Below are positions 40,516-48,364 of a DNA stretch of 64,000 bases, in pieces (position 1 is the stretch's first letter; the number at the start of each line of letters is the position of its first letter). The position numbers were made by a program, and so were the translations under genes. The stretch lies in NCBI RefSeq assembly GCF_038066715.1, contig NZ_JBBUKT010000007.1, positions 62,001-126,000 of the forward strand, written 5' to 3'. Below the pieces are notes generated by a model. It saw only the letters and a program-made list of their open reading frames with translations. It did not search any database and was not told where the DNA came from. This DNA is from Luteolibacter sp. Y139. GTDB lineage: Bacteria; Verrucomicrobiota; Verrucomicrobiia; Verrucomicrobiales; Akkermansiaceae.

Positions 40516-43138
40516 CCGGGAGGAAGAGTCGCAGGTAGTCGTTCGTCATTCGCTCCAATGTGAAATGCTGGCGGATGTGCTCGCGGGCGGCGGTGCTCAT
40601 GGCGTCGCGCTTTGATGTGTCGTGAGCCAGATCGACCATTGCCTTGGCGAAGGCGGGTACGTCACGGGCGGGCACGAGGCGTCCATTGAGTTCATCGATG
40701 ACTTGCTCGGAAGCGCCGCCGACATCGCTGGCGATGACTGGCAATCCGGAGGCTAGGGCTTCGAGCGAAGCATTCGGGCAACCGGCGGGATCGGAGATCA
40801 TCACGAAGACGTCGCAGGTGGCATGGAAGCTTCCGATGTCATGGGTTTCGCCGAGCCACTCGACGGGCAGGCCGTTGGAGAGCTCTTGCAGTTCCTTCGC
40901 GCATTCCTCGGCTCCGGTTTCGACTCCACCGGCGATTTTCAGCACGCAGGCTGGGAGGTCAGGGAGCGCGAGTCGGAAGGCTTCGATGAGTTCGTCCAAG
41001 CGCTTCTGCGGGCTGATGCGTGCCGCAGTGCCGAAGACCAGTGCTCCTTCTATCTGCGTGCGTCTGCGAGGTTGATCGGGAAGAGTCACGCCATTCGGGA
41101 TCACCTTTACGGAAGCGCCAATGGCTTCGGCTCGTTCGGCCTCTCTTCCGTATTTCACGACGAAGCTCTTCAACAGGCGTCCGTAGTCCCGCGGCTCGCG
41201 GCATGGGAGGCCGGGTGGGGGATTCTCCATCGTGCGCTCGAAGGAGGAGAACCACATCTCGCCGGGGGAGATATCGTGGACGGGGGTGAATGGGAGGGAG
41301 TCGGCGAGCAGCAGCTTGTGGGTGGTGATGGCGTTCCAGAAGACGACCGCGGCGGGTGGATCGGCGGTCATTTCGGTGAGGATCAGATCCACCGCTTCCT
41401 GTGGCCCGATGATGCCGGCTGGTGGTGGGACGAAGACTTCGATGCCGTGGTCTAACAAATCCGTGCGTCCTGCGGTGGGGTGCTCGGGATATTCCTGGAG
41501 CAGGGCGACGCAGACCTTGTGACCTTTCGCGTGAAATGATTTTGCGAGTCGGCGGAGGGAAGATTGCGCGCCGCCCATGGAGAGGTTGTTGGTGACGAAC
41601 CAGAGGGTGGCGCCTTTCTCGACGCGGCAGGCTGCTTGACGGGCGAAGCGAGCGACACGCTCGGCCATGCGAGGGGTGGTGAAGTCGCGCCATACGAGCT
41701 TGTGGGCTGAGGGTGGGGGGGCGAGAAATGCGTCGGCGATGGCTTTGGCGAACTGTTGTGGCGTAGCCTTGGCCCCTAACAAGCTCATCGAGGGATTGCT
41801 CCATGCCAGTTCACGGGTGCCGCCGGTGTCGCATGCGATTACCGGACGACCGGATGAGAGTGCTTCTAGGTGAGCGAGGCTGAGGCCTTCGTGGGCGCTG
41901 CAGGAGACGAGTGCGTGGGCTTTTGCGAGCACTTCACGGACGGGGACTTTTCCTTCGGTCCATGTTAGGTCGATGCCGTGCTTTGCTGCTTCGCGATCGA
42001 CGAGTTCGCGGGAAGCCGTGGCATCGGCGAGGTTTGGGGATGTTTCTCCGGCGATCAGCAGCTCTACCGGCTTGTTGATTCCGCGTGCTGCGAGTTCATC
42101 GCGGATTGCGGCGGTGATGGCGGGAAGCAATTCGAGGCGTTTTTGCGGGCGCGGATTTGCGACGCAAGCCAGGATGAAGCCCGAGTCATTCGGAGGTAGT
42201 GGGGTCTCGGGAAATTCGTTCGGGCGGATGCCATTCCATACCGTGCGCACAGGTAGGTTCGGCAATGCACTGCGCAGTTCCGATTCCGCTGCTTGAGAGC
42301 AGGCGAGCAAGATTGTGACGTCGTTTGGCTGAAGCGTTTCCCAGTCGCGCGGCCAGCCTTCGCGGCTGTTGTGGACGGTGGTGATGACGGGGATGCCGGA
42401 CTTTGAGAGGGTGCGGGTTTCCTCGGCATCGGTGAGGTGGACGTGAAGGATGTCCGCACCTTGGGCGATGGCGTGCTTGGCGAGCATGCCTGCACGTTCG
42501 CCGCGCCGGAGATGGGAGAGGTCGAGTGTGCCCGGTGGGATATCGAGGGATGTGCGATGAGGCTTACCCAGTACGACGAGCCGCGCTGCGACGTCGTGGC
42601 GAGGGAGCTCTTCCGCGAGATCCCGTGCGATTTTCTCCGCACCGCCGTGCTGGAGACTGGTGACGATCTGATAGATGGCGAGGCGATCGTCGGTTGGGGC
42701 CAAGTCGAGGGCGGACCAGTGGACGATACGCGCTGAGGAGGGCAGAGCTTCTCCCTTCAAACGCGCCTGCAAGGTCTCGGGAGACGAGTGCCATTCGCAA
42801 AGCGGCGGCGGGAGTTCGCCCGAGTAGTCACCGCCGTGTTTCCGGTGGAAGTCCGACCACTCGCCGCTAGGGGGGAGGCCGATGGCTACCAATGGGCGGC
42901 CTTCTAACAGAGGAGGGATTTTGAATGAGTCGGGTGATCGCAGCACGCAGCCGGCGCGGAGCAGAAGTCCAGGGCCTGCAATCTCTTGCGAGAGTGCGAA
43001 GCCTGCTGCTTCCAGGCTGCGGCGGCTGCGGGCTTTCAGCCATGGCCGGCGCGGGTCGGTGCCAAAGACGAGGGCAAAGCCCGCGATGCTCGCTTGCTTG
43101 GCGGGCTCGGGATCGGAAAGGGAGCGCGAATGGGACAT
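40505..43138 (-). CDS. Tandem double GT-B glycosyltransferase (GT4-like)
   Basis: 877 residues. After an N-terminal unknown segment (about 1-155) come two complete GT-B modules of group 1 type. Module 1 is about 160-510, with LQHGGAEKIARDL and the donor motif SAHEGLSLAHLEALSSG-RPVIA. Module 2 is about 513-877, with VTNNLSMGGAQSSLRRLA and PAGCPNASLEALASGLPVIASD. In module 2 the first Glu of the E-x7-E donor motif is replaced (AGCPNASLE). It probably makes a disaccharide or two-step surface-glycan linkage. It starts 6 bases after the FGE-fold gene and overlaps the epimerase gene by 11 bases. Confidence 0.88.
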   Translation of the reverse strand: MSHSRSLSDPEPAKQASIAGFALVFGTDPRRPWLKARSRRSLEAAGFALSQEIAGPGLLLRAGCVLRSPDSFKIPPLLEGRPLVAIGLPPSGEWSDFHRKHGGDYSGELPPPLCEWHSSPETLQARLKGEALPSSARIVHWSALDLAPTDDRLAIYQIVTSLQHGGAEKIARDLAEELPRHDVAARLVVLGKPHRTSLDIPPGTLDLSHLRRGERAGMLAKHAIAQGADILHVHLTDAEETRTLSKSGIPVITTVHNSREGWPRDWETLQPNDVTILLACSQAAESELRSALPNLPVRTVWNGIRPNEFPETPLPPNDSGFILACVANPRPQKRLELLPAITAAIRDELAARGINKPVELLIAGETSPNLADATASRELVDREAAKHGIDLTWTEGKVPVREVLAKAHALVSCSAHEGLSLAHLEALSSGRPVIACDTGGTRELAWSNPSMSLLGAKATPQQFAKAIADAFLAPPPSAHKLVWRDFTTPRMAERVARFARQAACRVEKGATLWFVTNNLSMGGAQSSLRRLAKSFHAKGHKVCVALLQEYPEHPTAGRTDLLDHGIEVFVPPPAGIIGPQEAVDLILTEMTADPPAAVVFWNAITTHKLLLADSLPFTPVHDISPGEMWFSSFERTMENPPPGLPCREPRDYGRLLKSFVVKYGREAERAEAIGASVKVIPNGVTLPDQPRRRTQIEGALVFGTAARISPQKRLDELIEAFRLALPDLPACVLKIAGGVETGAEECAKELQELSNGLPVEWLGETHDIGSFHATCDVFVMISDPAGCPNASLEALASGLPVIASDVGGASEQVIDELNGRLVPARDVPAFAKAMVDLAHDTSKRDAMSTAAREHIRQHFTLERMTNDYLRLFLPDAI

Positions 43139-43144
43139 CGCTCG

Positions 43145-44602
43145 TCAGTAGGCCGAAGGGAAGATGGGAGGACGGCGGCGATCGTCATCATCGTCGTCCT
43201 GGCGACGGTGGGGAAATGCGGGTGGAGTGCTGAAGATGGCGGGGGAGATGTCGTTCTGTGGATCATCGCCCGCGATGACGCTGACGGAATTCGGTTCGCT
43301 GCCGGTGAAGACGAATTGGCCGTCGTCTCCCGGGCGATAGATGAGCTCCTGAACCATCGCGGCACCGGCGACCATGTAGCGGATTTTCAACAAGGTGCCT
43401 TCCGGGTAGTCGCCATTGATCCAGAAGCCGTCGTTGGTCCTGCGGATGGGTGGCTGATAGGCAGGTTGTGGTTGAGGTCGGTAGCCGGTGCTGGGCATCG
43501 GCGGTGCCGGGTTCCGACCGCGGGTGATCAACTTGAAGAGCGAGATCACCACGGCGACGGGGATGAGCAGGCAAAACAGGCCCTTGAAGAGAACGGCAAT
43601 CAGCGGTGGGGAAGAGGGCGTCGAGCGATGCCGTAGCTCGTCGTAGGTGGGTGTGGCGTCGGGAGTGGTGGGCTCTGCTGGTGCTTCGGCTTCCACTGGT
43701 GGGAGCTCCGTGGCTGCGGGAGGCTTGGGTGGTGATGGTGGAGGAGTTGCTGCGGCGACTTCGGTGCTACAGAGGATGCGGAAGCCGGTGTCGGCATTCC
43801 GGCTGCGCGGGTCGGCGCGGTAGCGGGCGGCGCTGCGGGTATTGCTGGCGCCGCGGTTCCAGGAGCCACCGCGAAGGACCCGGCGGGGCTTATCGCTGAG
43901 GTTTTGATTGTCCTGGCGTGGATCCATTGCGTCGCCGGCGGGATAGGGGGCATACCAATCGAGGCACCATTCGGAGACGTTGCCGGCGATGAAGATGCCC
44001 CAGGGATTGGCGGGCTTGGAGTCGACGGGATGGGTGGTGTTGCCAGCGTTGCCCTTGTGCCAGGCGATGTCGGCGTCGGGGCCGTGCCATGCGGTGGTGG
44101 TGCCGGCGCGACAGGCGTATTCCCACTGGGCTTCGGTGGGGAGGGTGATCTTGCGGCCGGACTTTCGTTCAAGCCAGGTGCAGAAGGCTTGTGCGTCGGG
44201 AAAGGTGAGGAGGCAAACGGGGTGATCCGCAGTTTGGGGGAATCCGGGGCTTTTCCACGTGAAGTCCTTTCTTTGGCTGAGGGTATTGCCGTCCCAGCCA
44301 TAGCCGCCGCTGGTGCCGTTCTCGGCTTCGGTACGATAATGGGTTTCGGCGATGAAGCGCTCCCATTGGCCGCGGGTCACGGAAGTACGGCCGATGTAGT
44401 AGTCGTGGCTAATCCGGACGTTCCGCTGGGTTTCATCACCGGCGCGGCTGTTTTCGCTGGCGGGAGAACCTTGGGTGAATTGGCCTGCGGGGACGAGGAC
44501 GAGGTCCATCGTGGTGCCTCCGCCGAGGTCGAGTTTCAGAGTTGGCTCCGCGGCGGCGACGATGCCGGAGAGGGAGAGAAGGAGGAGCAGGATGGGTTTC
44601 AT
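43145..44602 (-). CDS. Membrane-anchored FGE-sulfatase-fold protein without catalytic cysteines
   Basis: 485 residues from the ATG at 44602, starting a signal peptide (MKPILLLLLSLSGIVAAAEP). The FGE-sulfatase (SUMF1) fold is clear: LDLVLVPAGQFTQGSP-like start, YYIGRTSVTRGQWERF, LPTEAQWEYACRAGT, GNVSEWCLDWY and RVLRGGSW-NRGASNTRSAAR-YR, ending GFRIL. The paired cysteines of true formylglycine-generating enzymes are absent from the GGSW segment, so it is a binding or structural relative. A Pro-rich linker, one membrane helix (about 335-355) and a cytoplasmic domain with an Asp run (DDDDDD) follow. It lies in an operon with a glycosyltransferase. Confidence 0.87.
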   Translation of the reverse strand: MKPILLLLLSLSGIVAAAEPTLKLDLGGGTTMDLVLVPAGQFTQGSPASENSRAGDETQRNVRISHDYYIGRTSVTRGQWERFIAETHYRTEAENGTSGGYGWDGNTLSQRKDFTWKSPGFPQTADHPVCLLTFPDAQAFCTWLERKSGRKITLPTEAQWEYACRAGTTTAWHGPDADIAWHKGNAGNTTHPVDSKPANPWGIFIAGNVSEWCLDWYAPYPAGDAMDPRQDNQNLSDKPRRVLRGGSWNRGASNTRSAARYRADPRSRNADTGFRILCSTEVAAATPPPSPPKPPAATELPPVEAEAPAEPTTPDATPTYDELRHRSTPSSPPLIAVLFKGLFCLLIPVAVVISLFKLITRGRNPAPPMPSTGYRPQPQPAYQPPIRRTNDGFWINGDYPEGTLLKIRYMVAGAAMVQELIYRPGDDGQFVFTGSEPNSVSVIAGDDPQNDISPAIFSTPPAFPHRRQDDDDDDRRRPPIFPSAY

Positions 44603-44613
44603 GGGGGAGAGGT

Positions 44614-44997
44614 TCAGCCGGGTTTTGCTGCATCTTCCCATGTGCGCCGGGGAAGGAAAGGCTGGGCGGAATTCGGGGTGACGCGACCGTCGGTGACGCC
44701 ATCGGCGGCGTCGATGGCGATGGCCCGTGCTGCGATTTCCTCGCGCTTCACGGTTCCGGTGGACTCAAGCATTTGCAAGAGAGCCTCGATCACCAAGCCG
44801 GCCTGTCCGAGATCCCTTTCCAGTGCCTCCACGCGATGTTCCAAGACCTGGTTGCGGGAGGTTTCCCAACGGCGCTCCCGTTCGTCGTGAAAGCGCTGCA
44901 TGCCTTCCTGATGTGCCTGGGATTGCTGCTGGTCGGCGATCCGGCGGAGGTGGCTCGCTTGGGCCACCTCGGGAAAGAAGAAGTCGAAAAAACTCAT
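44614..44997 (-). CDS. Small coiled-coil protein, unknown
   Basis: 127 residues. It begins with an unusual aromatic stretch (MSFFDFFFPEVAQ), followed by a long heptad-like charged helix (about 18-85: QQQSQAHQEG, ERERRWETSRNQVLEHRVEALERDL) and a flexible end. No family was recognised. It ends 11 bases before the FGE-fold gene and starts 38 bases after the HD gene, so it is inside the same operon. Confidence 0.65.
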   Translation of the reverse strand: MSFFDFFFPEVAQASHLRRIADQQQSQAHQEGMQRFHDERERRWETSRNQVLEHRVEALERDLGQAGLVIEALLQMLESTGTVKREEIAARAIAIDAADGVTDGRVTPNSAQPFLPRRTWEDAAKPG

Positions 44998-45035
44998 GGC
45001 GAGGTGATCATGTGAAGGCGGGGGCGCTGCGGCGA

Positions 45036-45635
45036 TTACAAGTTAGGAACGGTTTTCGCGGGCTTCAGCCAGCCTGCGGCCACGGCTTCGTTGGCAAGGG
45101 CGGTGACGTGTTGCCAGAGTTCCGGAGAGACGGCTTCGATGTTCCGATTGCGGGTCAGGACCTGGTCGATGGAAATCCCGTGCTCGGGCCAGGCACCGCC
45201 GCCATTCGCGTGGTTTTGCATGATGGGTAGCAGGCGATCGATCGCGTTGGCGAATTTCGCTTCGGGCGTGGCGCCTTGTTCGAACTCTTCCCAGAGCGAG
45301 ATGAATTCGGAGGCGAGGCTTTCGTGGAGCATGCCGAAGATCCGCTTCGCGGCCGCTTGTTCTTTCTCGGCCTTATTGCCCTGGTCGCCGTAGCAGAAGG
45401 TGTCTCCGGCATCGATCTCGACGATGTCGTGAAGGATCACCATCTTCAGGATGTGGAGGGTATCGAGCGATGGATCGATGGCGGGGATCAGGGTCATCGC
45501 CAGCAGCGCCAGACTCCAGGAATGTTCCGCGGAGTTTTCTCGACGGGGAAGGCCGATGGGGCGGGAGCGACGTTCGATGCCCTTGAGCTTTTCGCACTCG
45601 AGGACGAAACGGAGGGCTGAGTCGATCATGGCCAT
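45036..45635 (-). CDS. HD-domain hydrolase (HDDC2/YfbR type)
   Basis: 199 residues with the HD metal-binding pattern: SAEHSWSLALLAM (first His), then ILHDIVEIDAGDT (the His-Asp pair), and Asp in NAIDRLLPIMQNH. This is the type found in YfbR/HDDC2-like 5'-nucleotidases, which remove phosphate from dNMPs. It lies 12 bases after the AraC gene and is the second gene in the leftward run. The nucleotidase activity is inferred. Confidence 0.88.
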   Translation of the reverse strand: MAMIDSALRFVLECEKLKGIERRSRPIGLPRRENSAEHSWSLALLAMTLIPAIDPSLDTLHILKMVILHDIVEIDAGDTFCYGDQGNKAEKEQAAAKRIFGMLHESLASEFISLWEEFEQGATPEAKFANAIDRLLPIMQNHANGGGAWPEHGISIDQVLTRNRNIEAVSPELWQHVTALANEAVAAGWLKPAKTVPNL

Positions 45636-45647
45636 GACGCTGGAGGT

Positions 45648-46580
45648 TCAGGCGAACTGCATCAAGCTTGCCTTGAGCTTCTCGGTTTCGGCGGCTGGGG
45701 TTGCGCCGAAGAAGCGCTTGAATTCGCGGCTGAATTGCGAGGCGCTTTCGTAGCCAACCAAGCGGGCGGCGCTGGCGGCGGTCTCGCCTTCCTGGACCAT
45801 GAGGAGGCGCGATTTGTGGAGGCGGATGGTTTTCAGATACTGGAGAGGTGGCGAACCTGTCACCGCCTTGAAGTGGGCGTGGAAGGTGGAGACGCTCATG
45901 CCTGCTTCGGAGGCGAGGGTATTCATGTCCACCGGGGCTGCGTAGTCGCCGTGGATGCGCTGGAGGGCTCGGCTGATCTGGCCGAAGTGGCTGTGGGGTG
46001 CTGCGAGGGCACGGAGCGGGCCGCCTTCATCGCTGCAAAGAACGCGGTAGGTTATTTCTCTAACAATCTGGGGGCCGAGGATGCGGGCATCGTCGGTGGA
46101 TTGGAGCGCTTCCACGAGGCGGACGGTGGCATTGTAGAGAGAGTCATCGAGCGGGTTCGAGCGGATCGCGAGGGGGCGACCCATCGGGATGGGGGCGGGG
46201 CGTTCCATGGCCATCATCAGCTCGGCGACGGTGGCGGGTTTCACGGCGACGGAGATGCCGAGCATGGGGCCATCGGGGGAGGCGAGGGTTTCGCACTCGA
46301 AGGGGAGGGGTACGGAGAGGACGAGGAAGTGGTTGGCGTCGTAGGTGAAGACTTCGTCGCCGAGGTAGCCTCGTTTCCGGCCTTGGGCGATGATGACGAT
46401 GCTGGGGTCATACGACACCGGGCCCTTCACCATGGCGCAGGAGGAGCGCATGAATTTCACGCCGGGAAGACGGGATGCGGAATAGCCTTCACCGTGCGCG
46501 AGCCCGCCGAGCATCTCTGCCAGCCGGCCGGTGCGGGGGGCTTCGATAGTGTCCTCGATGGCTCGTGGTTTCGCGCTCAT
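45648..46580 (-). CDS. AraC-family transcriptional regulator
   Basis: 310 residues from the ATG at 46580 (an earlier in-frame Met would extend into the intergenic region). The N-terminal AraC effector domain includes SYDPSIVIIAQGRKRGYLGDEVFTYD and LVLSVPLPFECE; GPQIVREITYRVL ends it. Two helix-turn-helix motifs follow: MNTLASEAGMSVSTFHAHFKAVTG and ASAARLVGYESASQFSREFKRFFG. It is divergent from the first SDR gene (178-base gap), the usual arrangement for a local activator of that gene. Confidence 0.93.
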   Translation of the reverse strand: MSAKPRAIEDTIEAPRTGRLAEMLGGLAHGEGYSASRLPGVKFMRSSCAMVKGPVSYDPSIVIIAQGRKRGYLGDEVFTYDANHFLVLSVPLPFECETLASPDGPMLGISVAVKPATVAELMMAMERPAPIPMGRPLAIRSNPLDDSLYNATVRLVEALQSTDDARILGPQIVREITYRVLCSDEGGPLRALAAPHSHFGQISRALQRIHGDYAAPVDMNTLASEAGMSVSTFHAHFKAVTGSPPLQYLKTIRLHKSRLLMVQEGETAASAARLVGYESASQFSREFKRFFGATPAAETEKLKASLMQFA

Positions 46581-46758
46581 GATGGAGAAATAGGCAATCA
46601 GGGGCGGTGATTGTGCAAGTGGGATCTTCGGGGTCAGAGAATCGGGCAATTATTCCGGGCCATCAGGTATATCGGGGAATCCGGCTGGTCGCTACGGTGT
46701 GGGCATGTGGAAGCGGTGAACGCTCTCCCTCCATCCCAACCCCAACAGGAACACGACC
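46581..46758. promoter_or_regulatory. AraC/SDR divergent control region
   Basis: A 178-base gap between the AraC gene and the SDR gene. It includes two half-similar segments, CGGGCAATTATTCC and CGGGCCATCAGG, about 20 bases apart in the same direction, which could be AraC-type half-sites. GGTATATCGG nearby might supply a -10. These are visual candidates only. Confidence 0.35.
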
Positions 46759-47490
46759 ATGAATACGAATCGCAAGGTTATCCTCGTCACCGGAGCAAGC
46801 AGCGGCATCGGCGAAGCGACGGCTCGCCACCTCGCCGCCAAGGGCCACCACTTGGTGATCGGCGCGCGCCGCACCGACCGGCTGGAGAAGCTGGCCGCTG
46901 AACTCAATGCCGCGGGTGGCTCGGTTGAATTCGCCTCGCTCGATGTGACCGACCTCGAAGATGTGCGCGCCTTTGCCGGGCTCGCGCTCGAAAAGCACGG
47001 ACGCATCGATGTGATCATCAACAACGCCGGCGTGATGCCGCTGTCGCCGCTGGAAGCGCTCAAGATCGACGAGTGGAACCAGATGATCGACGTGAACATC
47101 CGCGGCGTGCTGCATGGCATCGCTGCGGTGCTGCCGGTGATGAAGAAGCAGGGTAGCGGTCAGGTGATCAACGTTTCGTCGATCGCGGGTCACGCGGTCT
47201 GGCCAACGTGTGCCGTTTACAGTGCGACCAAGTATGCGGTGATCGCGATTTCCGATGGCCTGCGCCAAGAGAACACGGACATCCGCGTGACGGTGATCTC
47301 GCCGGGGGTGACCACTTCGGAACTGGCACACACGATCACGCACGATGAGACCGCAGGCTTCATCGACAAGTTCCGCGAAGTGGCGATCCCGGCCGAGGCG
47401 ATCGCCAAGGCAATCGGCTTCGCAATCGATCAACCTGACGACGTGGACGTGAACGAAATCATCGTTCGTCCGACGGCGAGCCCGAACTGA
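46759..47490 (+). CDS. Short-chain dehydrogenase/reductase (classical SDR)
   Basis: 243 residues. The NAD(P) motif TGASSGIGEA lies near residue 11, NNAG near residue 90, and the catalytic Ser in INVSSIAG with the YSATK tetrad follows. The substrate is unknown. The pattern (RRTDRLEKLAAEL, GVMPLSPLEALKIDEWNQMIDVNIRGVLHG) is that of broad-specificity oxidoreductases commonly controlled by an adjacent AraC regulator. The second SDR gene follows after 35 bases. Confidence 0.93.
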   Translation: MNTNRKVILVTGASSGIGEATARHLAAKGHHLVIGARRTDRLEKLAAELNAAGGSVEFASLDVTDLEDVRAFAGLALEKHGRIDVIINNAGVMPLSPLEALKIDEWNQMIDVNIRGVLHGIAAVLPVMKKQGSGQVINVSSIAGHAVWPTCAVYSATKYAVIAISDGLRQENTDIRVTVISPGVTTSELAHTITHDETAGFIDKFREVAIPAEAIAKAIGFAIDQPDDVDVNEIIVRPTASPN

Positions 47491-47525
47491 AGTTTCCTCT
47501 CTCCGAACTCAACCTCACAAATCCC

Positions 47526-48287
47526 ATGAATCTCTCTAACAGGATCGCCATCGTCACCGGTGGCAGCCGTGGCCTCGGTCGCAACATCGCCCTCGCGCTC
47601 GCTGCACGCGGTGCGGATATCATCCTCACGTATCGTGAAAAGAAGGCGGAGGGCGAAGCCGTGGCCGCCGAGATCGAGGCGCTTGGTCGCAAGGCGGTGG
47701 CGCTACCGCTGGATGTTTCTTCGACGAATGGCTTTCCCGTTTTCGCCTACGGCGTCCGTGCGACATTGGCAGAGAAGTGGCAGCGCGAGAGTTTCGATTT
47801 CCTCGTGAACAACGCGGGCATTGATTCGTCGGCTCCCTTTGCCGAGATGACGGAGGAGAACTTCGACCGCCTCTACAACGTCCACCTGAAGGGAGTTTAT
47901 TTCCTCACGCAGCGGCTGCTGCCACTGATCGCTGATGGCGGGCGCATCGTTTGCACTTCCACCGGACTCGCGCGGTTCTCCATCCCGGGCTACTCGGCCT
48001 ATGCAGCGATGAAGGGCGCTGTCGAAGTGATGTCGCGCTATCTGGCCAAGGAGCTCGGGCCGCGGCGGATCGGCGTGAATGTGGTGGCACCGGGTGCGAT
48101 CGAGACCGATTTCACCGCGGGTCACCTGGGACATGCCGGGGTGCGTGAGATGATCTCCGCGCAGACGGCGCTTGGACGTGTCGGCGTGCCGGATGACATC
48201 GGCGGCGTGGTCGCCTTCCTGTGCTCCGAAGAAGGACGCTGGGTGAATGCCCAACGGCTCGAAGCCTCAGGCGGGATGTTCCTGTAA
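47526..48287 (+). CDS. Short-chain dehydrogenase/reductase (FabG-like)
   Basis: 253 residues. TGGSRGLGRN near residue 11 binds NAD(P)H; NNAG near 95; the catalytic set is CTSTGLAR and YAAMK, followed by GVNVVAPGAIETDF and the C-terminal GRWVNAQRLEASGGMFL, as in 3-ketoacyl-ACP reductase relatives. The substrate is unknown. It is 35 bases after the first SDR and not a recent copy of it. A bidirectional hairpin follows. Confidence 0.92.
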   Translation: MNLSNRIAIVTGGSRGLGRNIALALAARGADIILTYREKKAEGEAVAAEIEALGRKAVALPLDVSSTNGFPVFAYGVRATLAEKWQRESFDFLVNNAGIDSSAPFAEMTEENFDRLYNVHLKGVYFLTQRLLPLIADGGRIVCTSTGLARFSIPGYSAYAAMKGAVEVMSRYLAKELGPRRIGVNVVAPGAIETDFTAGHLGHAGVREMISAQTALGRVGVPDDIGGVVAFLCSEEGRWVNAQRLEASGGMFL

Positions 48288-48303
48288 GCTGGATCTTCGA
48301 ACG

Positions 48304-48338
48304 AAAAAAGCGGCCATCCCCCCAATGGGATGGCCGCT
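48304..48338. terminator. Bidirectional terminator
   Basis: AGCGGCCATCCC (48309-48320) pairs perfectly with GGGATGGCCGCT (48327-48338). Six A precede it, so on the minus strand the stem is followed by T6, giving a good terminator for the leftward thrombospondin-repeat gene. It also sits 21 bases after the SDR stop and could serve both directions. Confidence 0.88.
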
Positions 48339-48364
48339 CATACATTGTGCCCTGGAAGGTGCTT

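Noticed and set aside
48309-48338. Attachment site or tRNA end at the 12-bp palindrome
   Set aside because: The perfect stem with an A6/T6 flank is explained fully by a bidirectional terminator between two gene ends.
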